Source: Syntrophomonadaceae bacterium
GTDB taxonomy: Bacteria; Bacillota; Syntrophomonadia; Syntrophomonadales; Syntrophomonadaceae
NCBI GenBank assembly: GCA_012729835.1
Contig: JAAYCK010000129.1
Location: 1-59,095, forward strand
Direction: 5' to 3'
DNA: 59,095 bases
The notes below the pieces were generated by a model. That model was not told where the DNA came from, ran no database searches, and saw only the letters and a program-made list of their open reading frames with translations. Made by a program: the position numbers and the translations under genes. Shown one piece after another: positions 1-7,277 of the stretch (positions are counted from its first letter, which is position 1; each line of letters begins with the position of its first letter).

Positions 1-1
1 A

Positions 2-184
2 TCGATTGGACCATTCCCAGAAACACTTCAAAATGTATGGGGTAGAATATATTCAGAGTGGTTTCCGTCTTCCGGATATGAGGTAGCTCCTGGCCCTGAA
101 ATTTTGTGGAACGAGAGTCCAGACACTGGAAACCCAAAGTATCGAAGCGAAATCTGGATTCCGGTTAAGAAAAAAGACTATTGA
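2..184 (+). CDS. GyrI-like/AraC effector-binding domain protein, C-terminal part (cut by window edge)
   Basis: Frame 2 is open from the first base to a TGA at 182-184 and gives about 60 residues. The tail contains [16 protein letters not shown] and ends [10 protein letters not shown]. This is typical of the last strands of the GyrI-like small-molecule-binding domain found in AraC/MerR-type regulators and in stand-alone effector-binding proteins. The N-terminal part, including any helix-turn-helix, lies outside the window, so the full protein type is unknown. The next sequence is a broken methyltransferase fragment, so the gene may sit at the edge of a decayed stretch. Confidence 0.7.
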   Translation, partial: SIGPFPETLQNVWGRIYSEWFPSSGYEVAPGPEILWNESPDTGNPKYRSEIWIPVKKKDY

Positions 185-192
185 TTACATAC

Positions 193-345
193 CTTGGATT
201 CTGCAAGAAAGGTGATTTTGGTGTGCTTTCGCCTGAAAATCGGATGGCCTTACTCAAAAAAAAATACCGTGGCTTAAAACATGGCGGTTTATTTGTTATG
301 GATGTTTTCACACCAAATCTGTGCCCGTATGCTGCAGGATCGTGA
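193..345 (+). pseudogene. Remnant of a class I SAM-dependent methyltransferase
   Basis: In frame 1 a 50-codon stretch reads GDFGVLSPENRMALLKKKY and then LKHGGLFVMDVFTPN before a TGA at 343-345. This matches the motif around the post-I strand of small class I methyltransferases, where the usual form is YRALKPGGLFVMDVFTP. There is no start codon, no ribosome binding site and no SAM-binding GxGxG segment. The remainder of the gene is missing on both sides, so I read it as a decayed fragment. The family call rests on pattern memory alone. Confidence 0.6.
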
Positions 346-409
346 GTCGCGTGGTATAAAATTATCCTAACCAGGAGTATCAGCAAATTTGACGGGGATG
401 AGGTGTGTT

Positions 410-874
410 ATGCAATATAAAGGGACATTGATTGCTGTCAGCGACATGGAAGAAAGCAAAAAATTTTATCAGGATTTATTGGGAATGCAGGTGGTTGGAG
501 ATTTTGGTGCGAATGTGCAGTTGGAGAACGGCCTTTTTTTGCAAACGAAGGACACTTGGGAGAATTTTATAGCAAATAAAGAAATTAAATTAGAACATAA
601 CGCTGGTGAATTATATTTTGAAACCCAAGACATGGATACGTTTCTTAAGTTATTGAAAACATTTCAAGTTGAATATGTCCATGAACCGAAAAAACAAAGC
701 TGGGGGCAGAGAGCTGTGCGTTTTTATGACCCCGACCATCATATAATCGAAGTGGCTGAAGACCTGGTGATGGTTATGAAGCGCTTCGCCGATAGCGGAA
801 TGACGGTGGAAGAAGTAGCTGTTCGCATGGATGTGCCGGTGAGCTATATCAAAGAACATTTAGGTATAATTTGA
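410..874 (+). CDS. VOC (glyoxalase/bleomycin-resistance) superfamily protein
   Basis: The 154-residue protein begins MQYKGTLIAVSDMEESKKFY, the usual first strand and helix of a vicinal-oxygen-chelate fold. The second half carries WGQRAVRFYDPDHHIIEVAED, where His and Glu positions are typical metal ligands. After residue 125 an extra segment (MTVEEVAVRMDVPVSYIKEH) looks like a helix-turn-helix-like tail, unusual for a plain VOC protein. The start at ATG 410 follows AGGTG at 401-405; a TTG at 389 in the same frame is possible but has no better site. The substrate cannot be told from the sequence. Confidence 0.8.
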   Translation: MQYKGTLIAVSDMEESKKFYQDLLGMQVVGDFGANVQLENGLFLQTKDTWENFIANKEIKLEHNAGELYFETQDMDTFLKLLKTFQVEYVHEPKKQSWGQRAVRFYDPDHHIIEVAEDLVMVMKRFADSGMTVEEVAVRMDVPVSYIKEHLGII

Positions 875-1182
875 GTTTGCATGTGAGTTGCCGCACCAAG
901 GTCAAGGGGACGGGATTGTTGATAACCTCGCTTGATACTGGCAAAAAGAAAGGTGTATCCCTTACGAATTCTTAAAAGGGGTTCACCTTTTCACGAAATT
1001 GCGCATTTACGCAGATTGGACTTGCAGAAAATCAGGTGGCTTGACAAACTGGTGGATGAATTGGCAAAAGGCAAACCAATGAAGATTTTGAGAAGCTGAC
1101 AGTGAATAGTACTATGCCAACGGAGATGGTTTCTTGTTTTCATGCTTTATTTTCAGCCACTGCCATGAAGGTGGTCTTGTTA
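875..1182. other. Intergenic stretch without a convincing gene
   Basis: About 308 bases lie between the VOC gene and the convergent end of cls. A hairpin can form from AAAGGTG at about 949 with CACCTTT at about 983, with AAGGG/CCCTT inside. It could be a weak terminator for the VOC gene, although no clean T-run follows. An open plus-strand frame reads about 50 codons before a TGA near 1100 (for example RLDLQKIRWLDKLVDELAKG), but it has no start or ribosome site and I do not recognise it. Confidence 0.5.
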
Positions 1183-2742
1183 TCAGAACAACGGGGCAAA
1201 GACTCGCAGAAAACCCTGTAAGATCTTAATGTGCAGTGGCCGTTTCCTCCAAGTATCCAGGTCTATCTCCTGGCATACTGAGAAAATATGCAACAGATCA
1301 TTCTTTATTTCCTGCAATGCTGGAGAGCCGCAGATCCAAACTGCGTTTTCAAAGTGTAGGAAAAAGCTGCGGTAATCCATGTTTATACTGCCGATAACCG
1401 CATTATCGTCATCGCTCAATATGATTTTCGAGTGGATAAAGCCCGGGGTGTATTCATATATTCTTACTCCCCCAGACAGAAGATCATCGTAGTTTGACTG
1501 GGTGACCATATGCACATACCAATGATCCCATATCCGCGGAGTCACGATCCGCACATCGATACCCCCCTTGGCCGCCATACAGAGAATATCCTTCATGGCA
1601 TTGTCCACCACCAGATAGGGAGTAGTTATATATACATATTGGTGGGCATTCGCTATGATCTGGGTGTAGGTTTCGGCCGCTGGATTGATCGGGTTATTAA
1701 CCGGACTGTCAGCAAAGGGTTGGTAATAACCGATCCCATCGCATTGTGGATCCGGCTTGTAGTGGCAGTAATTAGACTGTGAGTCGTTCACCGCATCCCA
1801 CATTTGCAGGAAAGTAACGGTCAGTCCCCACACAGCGTCTCCATCCAGACGAATGGCACAATCCTTCCAGTGCCCTAAGCGCCGGATAATGTTGGCATAT
1901 TCATCAGCTATATTTGTACCGCCGGTATAACCGATATTACCATCGATAATGGCTATTTTTTGATGATTACGATAGTTAATCAGCAAGGTAAAAACATTGA
2001 CATGGACCGGGTTGAAACGGACCGCCTGGATACCTTCCTGGCGGAGTTCTTTGGTAAAGTTATCAGATAGATTGCGCAAACTGCCGAAATCATCAAGCAT
2101 TATCCGTATTTCTACACCCTCTTTAGCCTTCTTGATCAGAATGTCTTGGATGCGGTCCCAGAGTTCTCCTTCTGATATAATGTAATACTCCAGAAAAATG
2201 AACTTACGAGCCTGTTCCAAATCACTAATTAGTTGCTCAAACTGGAGCTCGCCGACCGGGTAGTATGAGCATCTGGTATTACGATAGACTGGATAACCGT
2301 TATTGGCGAGATAGGTGCCCAATCGCCGACGGGTGGGGTGATCGACGAGAAAATCATCATATACATCGGGGTCCTGCTCTAGAAAGTCCATACTATAACG
2401 GATATTATGGCGAATCTTTTTGCTTTCCGTGCTATTGAAACCAGTGGTTCCCCAGAAGAGGAATAATAGATAGCCCACAACTGGTAATATTGCCATTACA
2501 ATAAGCCAGAAAATTGTGTAGGATGAATTTCGGTCGTTGGCGACGATAATCATGATGGTAGCTGCACCGGCAATTTCGAGAAAGAAATAGAGATATACCG
2601 CATTCTGTTTGAGCAGGCCAACAATGTAGACCAGAAGCATTACCTGAGCGATCAGAGCCAGAAATACGATGATAACCCGCATAGTTCCCGGGGTTCGTTT
2701 TTTTCTTTTTTTATTGGACGGGTTTATAGAAGTATAGCTCAT
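1183..2742 (-). CDS. cls: Cardiolipin synthase (phospholipase D superfamily)
   Basis: The 519-residue protein has hydrophobic N-terminal segments at about residues 20-45, 48-68 and 75-95, followed by two phospholipase D catalytic motifs: NHQKIAIIDG in the middle and HSKIILSDDDNAVIGS near the C-terminus, each with the H-x-K-x4-D signature. This is the architecture of ClsA-type enzymes, which join two phosphatidylglycerol molecules into cardiolipin and glycerol at the membrane. The length is normal for the family. The ATG at 2742 has a GGGAGTG ribosome site seven bases upstream. A terminator hairpin lies between the upstream small gene and cls, so cls may have its own promoter. A psd-pssA pair elsewhere in the window belongs to the same lipid network. 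Confidence 0.95.
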   Translation of the reverse strand: MSYTSINPSNKKRKKRTPGTMRVIIVFLALIAQVMLLVYIVGLLKQNAVYLYFFLEIAGAATIMIIVANDRNSSYTIFWLIVMAILPVVGYLLFLFWGTTGFNSTESKKIRHNIRYSMDFLEQDPDVYDDFLVDHPTRRRLGTYLANNGYPVYRNTRCSYYPVGELQFEQLISDLEQARKFIFLEYYIISEGELWDRIQDILIKKAKEGVEIRIMLDDFGSLRNLSDNFTKELRQEGIQAVRFNPVHVNVFTLLINYRNHQKIAIIDGNIGYTGGTNIADEYANIIRRLGHWKDCAIRLDGDAVWGLTVTFLQMWDAVNDSQSNYCHYKPDPQCDGIGYYQPFADSPVNNPINPAAETYTQIIANAHQYVYITTPYLVVDNAMKDILCMAAKGGIDVRIVTPRIWDHWYVHMVTQSNYDDLLSGGVRIYEYTPGFIHSKIILSDDDNAVIGSINMDYRSFFLHFENAVWICGSPALQEIKNDLLHIFSVCQEIDLDTWRKRPLHIKILQGFLRVFAPLF

Positions 2743-2760
2743 ATTTAAGCACTCCCAGCA

Positions 2761-2789
2761 AAATTAAAGCGGGGACCTGATGGCCCCCG
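2761..2789 (-). terminator. Rho-independent terminator after the 42-residue gene
   Basis: Read on the minus strand, CGGGGGCC-ATCA-GGTCCCCG (2789 to 2770) forms an eight-pair stem with one G-U pair and a four-base loop. It is followed by CTTTAATTTT. It sits between the stop of the small gene (2795) and the ribosome site of cls. Confidence 0.75.
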
Positions 2790-2794
2790 TTTAG

Positions 2795-2923
2795 TTAGTC
2801 CGTGGCTCCTCTTGCCCTCTTAAAACTTGCATCAAACCCGATAAATTCTTCATGGGGATGGTGCTCGGTAATACCGTTCAGGGCAGTGGCATTTGGCTTT
2901 TGCGGAGTTCTGTGCTTGTTCAT
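2795..2923 (-). CDS. Small hypothetical protein of 42 residues
   Basis: This short gene reads MNKHRTPQKPNATALNGITE, then HHPHEEFIGFDASFKRARGATD. The ATG at 2923 is preceded on the minus strand by GAGGTGATAAAAAA, a strong ribosome site at good spacing, and the stop is followed by a clear terminator. These signals and its place directly behind two MaoC genes on the same strand make it a likely real gene, probably the last of that operon. It is hydrophilic and has no membrane segment or cysteine. I do not recognise a family. Confidence 0.65.
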   Translation of the reverse strand: MNKHRTPQKPNATALNGITEHHPHEEFIGFDASFKRARGATD

Positions 2924-2989
2924 TTTTTTATCACCTCATTATTTTAAAATACGAGGTTATTTTGCCCACAAGAACGGTTATCTATTTGT

Positions 2990-3466
2990 TTATACCCCGA
3001 GGGAATTATTGAGTTTTTCCTGTTGTTGCAGGGCGGCCTCTTTCATCTCTCTGGTAACCGGCATCATTTTGGCCTCGCCTTCAATAACCAGATCACCCTT
3101 CTGATTTGTGCACCAGGTACGCAGCCAAACCCGATTCTTTCCACCATCAAGTTTTGTCACCTTCACATTAGCTGTTATGGTATCACCGATAAAAACTGGT
3201 TTCATAAAACTACAGTCCAGACTCAATGTTATACTCCCCGGGCCGGGAAGTTGAGTACCTAAAATATTGGAGATAAAACCGATAGATAAAATACCATGTG
3301 CAATGGTCTTACCGAAGGCTGTCTCAGCAGCGTAAACCGTATTTATATGGGCTGGATTAAAATCTCCGGTAATGCCGGCGAACGAGTAGACATCATACCC
3401 GGTAACAGTTTTTGTAAAATCGGCCGATTCACCGATCCTGATTTCTTCTATGGTTTTGCCCAACAA
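2990..3466 (-). CDS. MaoC-family (R)-hydratase, downstream copy
   Basis: The protein has about 158 residues and a single hot-dog fold. The hydratase motif YDVYSFAGITGDFNPAHIN carries the Asp and His expected for (R)-specific enoyl-CoA hydration, as in PhaJ or MaoC. It probably adds water to trans-2-enoyl-CoA to give (R)-3-hydroxyacyl-CoA in the cytoplasm. I place the start at TTG 3466, behind a GGGGGG site, because it aligns with the start of its neighbour (M-L-G-K-T-I-E-E). A longer reading to TTG 3508 has no ribosome site. The copy continues past the paralogue's end with a charged tail of about 20 residues. It is a close tandem duplicate of the gene at 3517-3942. Confidence 0.9.
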   Translation of the reverse strand: MLGKTIEEIRIGESADFTKTVTGYDVYSFAGITGDFNPAHINTVYAAETAFGKTIAHGILSIGFISNILGTQLPGPGSITLSLDCSFMKPVFIGDTITANVKVTKLDGGKNRVWLRTWCTNQKGDLVIEGEAKMMPVTREMKEAALQQQEKLNNSLGV

Positions 3467-3516
3467 AAGACCAAACCCCCCATAATTAGTAGTAATTAGA
3501 TGATGCAATTATATAC

Positions 3517-3942
3517 TCAGGATTTTTTACGCGGCGGCATCATTATTGCCTCGCCGTCGACCACGATATCACCGTTTTGGTTGGTACAATATGTGTGAAG
3601 CCATACTCGGTTTTTAACATCGTCCTTTTGGGTGACTTCAACAGTGGCTTTTATGGTGTCACCAATAAATACTGGCTTTTTGAAGTCACATACCTGCCTG
3701 ATGTAAATACTGCCTGGACCGGGGAGTTGAGTACCCAATACATTTGATATGAAGCCTACTGATAGAATACCATGGGCGATAATTCTGCCGAAGGAAGTCT
3801 CGCTGGCGTATACGGTGTTGATATGAGCGGGATTGAAATCACCGGTTATACCCGCGAAAGAGTAGACATCATATTCAGTCACACTTTTTACAAAATCAGC
3901 AGTGTCGCCGATATTGATTTCCTCAATTGTTTTACCGAGCAT
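3517..3942 (-). CDS. MaoC-family (R)-hydratase, upstream copy
   Basis: The protein has about 141 residues and the motif YDVYSFAGITGDFNPAHIN, identical over this stretch to the copy at 2990-3466. The two proteins agree at most positions, so they are a recent tandem duplication or a heteromeric pair. The start at ATG 3942 has AAGGTGG at ideal spacing; an upstream ATG at 3978 lacks a ribosome site. The probable role is (R)-specific enoyl-CoA hydration in fatty acid or polyhydroxyalkanoate metabolism. The chain length preference cannot be told. About 50 bases separate it from the downstream copy, so both are probably cotranscribed. Confidence 0.9.
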   Translation of the reverse strand: MLGKTIEEINIGDTADFVKSVTEYDVYSFAGITGDFNPAHINTVYASETSFGRIIAHGILSVGFISNVLGTQLPGPGSIYIRQVCDFKKPVFIGDTIKATVEVTQKDDVKNRVWLHTYCTNQNGDIVVDGEAIMMPPRKKS

Positions 3943-4124
3943 TCTTTTCCACCTTTCATATTCCGTGTTTGCTGACATCCAGAGACAGGAAATCTTTTAT
4001 TGGTTTTAAGTATATCGCGTTTTATTGGTATAAACTATAGTAAAATTAACGGCTAATGGACTAATTGGAACGGAACGATGCAAACATTATATTGTATTGT
4101 TATCAAGTGGGAAGAGGTGACACA

Positions 4125-4403
4125 GTGGAAAGAATAACTCGTTTAATCGAGGGAAGGTATTATGTTAATGACGCTGCCATTGATCACCATAGCCAAGGGT
4201 ATCTTGGCGAAGCCATCAACCGGCTGGCCGTTTTTGAAAATATAGTAGAGGAATTGATGACCAGTCAAAAGCAAATATCAGAGGATCTTGAAAAGCTGCG
4301 CGGTCAGGGCAAGGAGAAATCAGTCAGATTCAAGGAATTGATGGTAAAGAAGCTTACAAATATAAATACCTTAATTCTTTTCAAATCATATGGGATCGAA
4401 TGA
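4125..4403 (+). CDS. Hypothetical protein of 92 residues, phage-like small protein style
   Basis: The protein starts MERITRLIEGRYYVNDAAID and continues with LGEAINRLAVFENIVEEL, then a charged, helical C-terminal half. The pattern of a short beta-like head followed by an R-L-A-x-[YF]-E motif resembles small proteins common in Firmicutes phages and mobile regions, but I cannot assign a function. GTG 4125 is chosen because GAGGTGACACA precedes it; the same frame opens at 4065 without a ribosome site. The C-terminal half is predicted to be helical, possibly coiled coil (residues 35-70). Confidence 0.6.
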   Translation: MERITRLIEGRYYVNDAAIDHHSQGYLGEAINRLAVFENIVEELMTSQKQISEDLEKLRGQGKEKSVRFKELMVKKLTNINTLILFKSYGIE

Positions 4404-4466
4404 TTTGACAAAACCCTATTCACAATAGTAACAGTACAAGCGCTAATAATCCGGCAGAACAAATGT

Positions 4467-4495
4467 TTGTCATTATCCCGACAACATGTTACTAT
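4467..4495 (+). promoter_or_regulatory. Promoter of the radical SAM / DUF4130 operon
   Basis: TTGTCA at 4467-4472 and TACTAT at 4490-4495 are separated by 17 bases, a good housekeeping-type promoter. The expected start of transcription falls about 4502, next to the LexA-type palindrome at 4504-4517. Confidence 0.65.
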
Positions 4496-4503
4496 TAAGC
4501 AAG

Positions 4504-4517
4504 CGAACTAACGTTCG
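4504..4517 (+). promoter_or_regulatory. SOS box (LexA operator)
   Basis: CGAACTAACGTTCG is a perfect palindromic match to the Gram-positive LexA operator CGAAC-N4-GTTCG. It lies nine bases downstream of the -10 element, where bound LexA would block transcription. The start codon of the radical SAM gene follows 26 bases later. A lexA gene is encoded at 23207-23824 in the same window with a similar box. Confidence 0.85.
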
Positions 4518-4542
4518 CGATTAATGGCATGAGGTGAGTGTT

Positions 4543-5769
4543 GTGGATACCATGACCAAGCTATCCGTTTTGACCGGGGCTGCAAAATACGATGTTTCGT
4601 GTGCTTCCAGCGGGGTATCCCGAGGAAACATGGGGAAAATGGGAAGCACCAGAGAATGCGGGATCTGTCATGCTTGGTCTGATGATGGCAGGTGCATTTC
4701 TTTATTAAAAGTTCTCCTAAGTAATGACTGCATCTATGATTGCCGCTATTGCGTAAATCGGCGATCAAATGACCTACCCCGGGCCAGTTTCACTGCCAAT
4801 GAGATCGCAGACCTTACTATGCAATTCTATCGCCGCAATTATATTGAAGGACTATTCCTCAGTTCAGCGGTCGAAAAGTCACCTGATTACACGATGGAAA
4901 AGATTATCAAGGTGCTGACCCTGCTGCGCAAGACTCACGAATTTTTTGGTTATATCCACGTTAAGGTCCTGCCGGGTGCTGATCCGGTCCTGGTACGCCA
5001 GGCTGGTCTCCTGGCTGATCGCATGAGTGTCAATATTGAACAACCCAGCGAGCAAAGTCTTCGTCTGATGGCACCACAAAAAACCCTGCCTATGGTTTAC
5101 ACTCCCATGGCTCAGGTGAGGGATGAGATACGCCTTTATAAGGAAGATCGCAAAAGACTCCGTCATACCCCCAGATATGTTCCCGGGGGGCAGTCCACTC
5201 AAATGATCATCGGTGCTACCAGTGATTCGGATCTGACCATTCTGCAGACTACCAGCAAACTGTATGAGACCTTTGGCTTGAAACGGGTATATTACTCGGC
5301 ATATGTACCAGTCAACCAGGATTCCAACCTGCCGGCACTGGCAACCGCCCCACCGCTTCTGCGTGAGCATCGCCTTTATCAATCAGATTGGCTGCTGCGG
5401 TATTATCATTTTGATGTGGAAGAGATAGTCGACCCCGTACATGCCAACCTCGAGACCGAGATAGATCCCAAGATGTCATGGGCTCTTCGCCATCCGGAGT
5501 TTTTTCCGCTGGAAATCAATCGGGCTTCTTATGAAGAACTGCTGCGGGTACCTGGCATAGGCGTAAAATCAGCTCAGAGAATACTCAGGCAACGCAGATT
5601 GGCAGCGGTTTCGGGTGATGAGTTGAAAAAGCTAGGGGTTGCTTATAAGAGAGCGCAATACTTTATTACCTGCAAAGGTATCTACGGTGGTAGTCAGCCA
5701 TTTGACCCGACAAAAGTACGCACGATATTAGCTCCGCAACCGCAGGCCACGCAACTATCATTGTTTTAG
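4543..5769 (+). CDS. Putative DNA modification/repair radical SAM protein
   Basis: The protein has 408 residues. An N-terminal cysteine (GICHAW) is followed by CIYDCRYC, the C-x3-C-x2-C motif that binds the radical SAM [4Fe-4S] cluster. The C-terminal part carries a helix-hairpin-helix DNA-binding segment (ASYEELLRVPGIGVKSAQRI). This is the architecture of the radical SAM family that occurs beside, or fused to, a uracil-DNA-glycosylase-like partner (TIGR03916 as I recall it). The role in DNA repair is inferred in the literature from context; the reaction is unknown. The next gene is its usual partner. GTG 4543 is preferred over GTG 4534 because GAGGTG then lies six bases upstream. The SOS box just upstream supports damage-induced expression. 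Confidence 0.88.
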   Translation: MDTMTKLSVLTGAAKYDVSCASSGVSRGNMGKMGSTRECGICHAWSDDGRCISLLKVLLSNDCIYDCRYCVNRRSNDLPRASFTANEIADLTMQFYRRNYIEGLFLSSAVEKSPDYTMEKIIKVLTLLRKTHEFFGYIHVKVLPGADPVLVRQAGLLADRMSVNIEQPSEQSLRLMAPQKTLPMVYTPMAQVRDEIRLYKEDRKRLRHTPRYVPGGQSTQMIIGATSDSDLTILQTTSKLYETFGLKRVYYSAYVPVNQDSNLPALATAPPLLREHRLYQSDWLLRYYHFDVEEIVDPVHANLETEIDPKMSWALRHPEFFPLEINRASYEELLRVPGIGVKSAQRILRQRRLAAVSGDELKKLGVAYKRAQYFITCKGIYGGSQPFDPTKVRTILAPQPQATQLSLF

Positions 5770-5785
5770 GTCAGGTGAGCTGGTT

Positions 5786-6556
5786 ATGGATTATTTATAT
5801 GATGGCAGTTTTGATGGATTGTTGACCTGCATCTACCATAATTATTATCTGGAAAAGGCTGATGGCATCTACGTCCAGGAACTATATCAGCCTGCTCTAT
5901 TGATCGAAAGCTATTCTGTGGTCACGAATGAGCAATTGTCTTCACGAGTTTATAAGGCTATTGAAGATAAATTGTCGGATGAGTCTCTCCATCATATCTA
6001 TCATGCCTTTTTATCCAAGTATGTTGATAGGGAGAATATAATCTTGAAATATTTGCGACTAGGATTCCGTATGGGCCCCAGAATTGACTCTTATCATACA
6101 CATCCGGATGTGCAGCCATTGCATAAGATAGCCCGCAAAGTAACTACTGAAGTGCACCGATTTTTAGGATTACTGCGTTTTACGGACAATGGTTCATTCC
6201 TGCATGCCAGGTTAGCGCCGGACCATAACATTCTGTGCATGTTGGCTGATCATTTTGCTGAGCGTCTGAGGAATGAGCGTTGGATTATTGAAGATGAGAA
6301 GCGAAATCTGGCCGTGATCTATGATGGTATGACCAGGAACAGGGGATCCAAGCAGCGGCATTGGTATATTATTTGTTTAGATGCTCCGCTAGTGTATCCT
6401 GCTCAAGGATGCGATCCCTATCAGGAACTATGGAAGCTATATTTTAACCGAATTAGTATCGAATCCCGCAGCAATCCAAAGCTTCAGACCCAGTTTGTAC
6501 CCCTGCGTTATCGTGGTAATCTGGTCGAATTTGAACCATTAATGAATGAAACATAA
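5786..6556 (+). CDS. DUF4130 / TIGR03915-type DNA metabolism protein
   Basis: The 256-residue protein begins MDYLYDGSFDGLLTCIY and contains HPDVQPLHKIARKVTTEVHR and the segment ARLAPDHNILCMLADHF. These are hallmarks of the DUF4130 family that accompanies the radical SAM repair protein and in other genomes is fused to a uracil-DNA-glycosylase-like domain. It starts 16 bases after the upstream stop with AGGTGAG in front, so the two genes form an operon under the SOS box at 4504. No glycosylase domain is fused here: the protein ends at the usual end of the DUF4130 part. The activity is unknown. Confidence 0.85.
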   Translation: MDYLYDGSFDGLLTCIYHNYYLEKADGIYVQELYQPALLIESYSVVTNEQLSSRVYKAIEDKLSDESLHHIYHAFLSKYVDRENIILKYLRLGFRMGPRIDSYHTHPDVQPLHKIARKVTTEVHRFLGLLRFTDNGSFLHARLAPDHNILCMLADHFAERLRNERWIIEDEKRNLAVIYDGMTRNRGSKQRHWYIICLDAPLVYPAQGCDPYQELWKLYFNRISIESRSNPKLQTQFVPLRYRGNLVEFEPLMNET

Positions 6557-6664
6557 ACCTTGTCTAGCTATTTTCTACAAAAGACATGTTAAGCAGGTAT
6601 GGTGATTTGCAGAGAGATAAATAATGATATGTAATGACAATAATAACATAGGATTATTTATTGA

Positions 6665-6693
6665 TTGAAAACCCTGAAATATGTTGATAATAC
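6665..6693 (+). promoter_or_regulatory. Promoter of the selenoprotein gene
   Basis: TTGAAA at 6665-6670 and TAATAC at 6688-6693 are spaced by 17 bases. This is a near-consensus promoter about 55 bases upstream of the selenoprotein start codon. Confidence 0.65.
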
Positions 6694-6748
6694 CGGTATT
6701 AGCTGATATTATCCAGGTAGCTAAACCGCAAGTTTGAGGAGGTATTTT

Positions 6749-7102
6749 ATGTCAGACAATAACTCCGCCGTATTGGTGGAGATACTTAACGGTACCAACT
6801 CTGGGGGTGGTGGTTGAAGTGCATGTGGCTCAGCAGGCAGCTGTGGCACCAACCCCTATGAAGAATTACAGGAGATCGCCGAGAAACTTACCGGTGAACT
6901 CAAAGAAGCCTACGGTGACAAGGTAGAGGTCAAGTACATCAATGCGGATAACACTGGATTGGCCGATTATCCGTTGGTAAGCCGGGTATTACAGATGGGT
7001 TACCCTTATCCGATCACTCTAATTAATGGAGAGCCCAAGTTTGCTGGCGGCATTATGGGACCCGATATCAAAGGCAGCATAGATGAAATCCTGAATCAGT
7101 AA
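6749..7102 (+). CDS. Selenoprotein with a thioredoxin-like fold (in-frame TGA read as selenocysteine)
   Basis: From ATG 6749, behind the strong site GAGGAGG, the frame runs 22 codons to a TGA at 6815-6817 and then stays open to TAA at 7100-7102, giving 117 residues if TGA is selenocysteine. The local sequence GGGG-U-SACGSAGSCG is a glycine- and cysteine-rich redox motif, with cysteines following the Sec by 3 and 9 residues. The remainder (EELQEIAEKLTGELKEAYGD, then YPLVSRVLQMGYPYPITLIN) fits a small thioredoxin-like fold, broadly like the YuzD family. A hairpin at 6825-6849 has the geometry of a bacterial SECIS element. No alternative start follows the TGA. Promoter and terminator flank the gene, so it is monocistronic. 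The function is probably thiol-selenol redox chemistry; the substrate is unknown. Ordinary reading would miss this gene. Confidence 0.85.
6818..6849 (+). promoter_or_regulatory. Bacterial SECIS-like hairpin
   Basis: GTGGCTCAGC (6825-6834) pairs with GCTGTGGCAC (6840-6849) with two mismatches and a five-base loop AGGCA. The two loop G residues lie about 19-20 bases after the TGA, close to the spacing in E. coli fdhF. The position and the GG in the loop are the features SelB recognises. Confidence 0.7.
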
Positions 7103-7122
7103 AGAACTATTAATAATGAATC

Positions 7123-7160
7123 AAAAAAACTGTATTGCTTCGATGCAATGCAGTTTTTTT
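7123..7160 (+). terminator. Rho-independent terminator of the selenoprotein gene
   Basis: CTGTATTGC and GCAATGCAG form a nine-pair stem (one G-U) with loop TTCGAT, preceded by an A-run and followed by TTTTTTT. Confidence 0.9.
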
Positions 7161-7202
7161 GTGGACCAAAAGGACCGTAGCTTTTTCTTTTGAAATTATT
7201 AC

Positions 7203-7211
7203 TGCTATAAT
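7203..7211 (+). promoter_or_regulatory. Probable extended -10 promoter of miaB
   Basis: TGCTATAAT at 7203-7211 is an extended -10 element. The upstream -35 region is poor, which is common for extended -10 promoters. The miaB start lies about 67 bases downstream. Confidence 0.45.
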
Positions 7212-7277
7212 TATCTAGTCCGCTAGATGATAAGGTCATTCTGTCGGTTAACATGGACTCAACTAGGTGGTGTACAA

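Noticed and set aside
6815-6817. Reading the TGA as a stop and the region as a pseudogene
   Set aside because: The frame continues 94 codons with a protein-like pattern, no other start exists, and a SECIS-like hairpin, promoter and terminator match the full-length unit.
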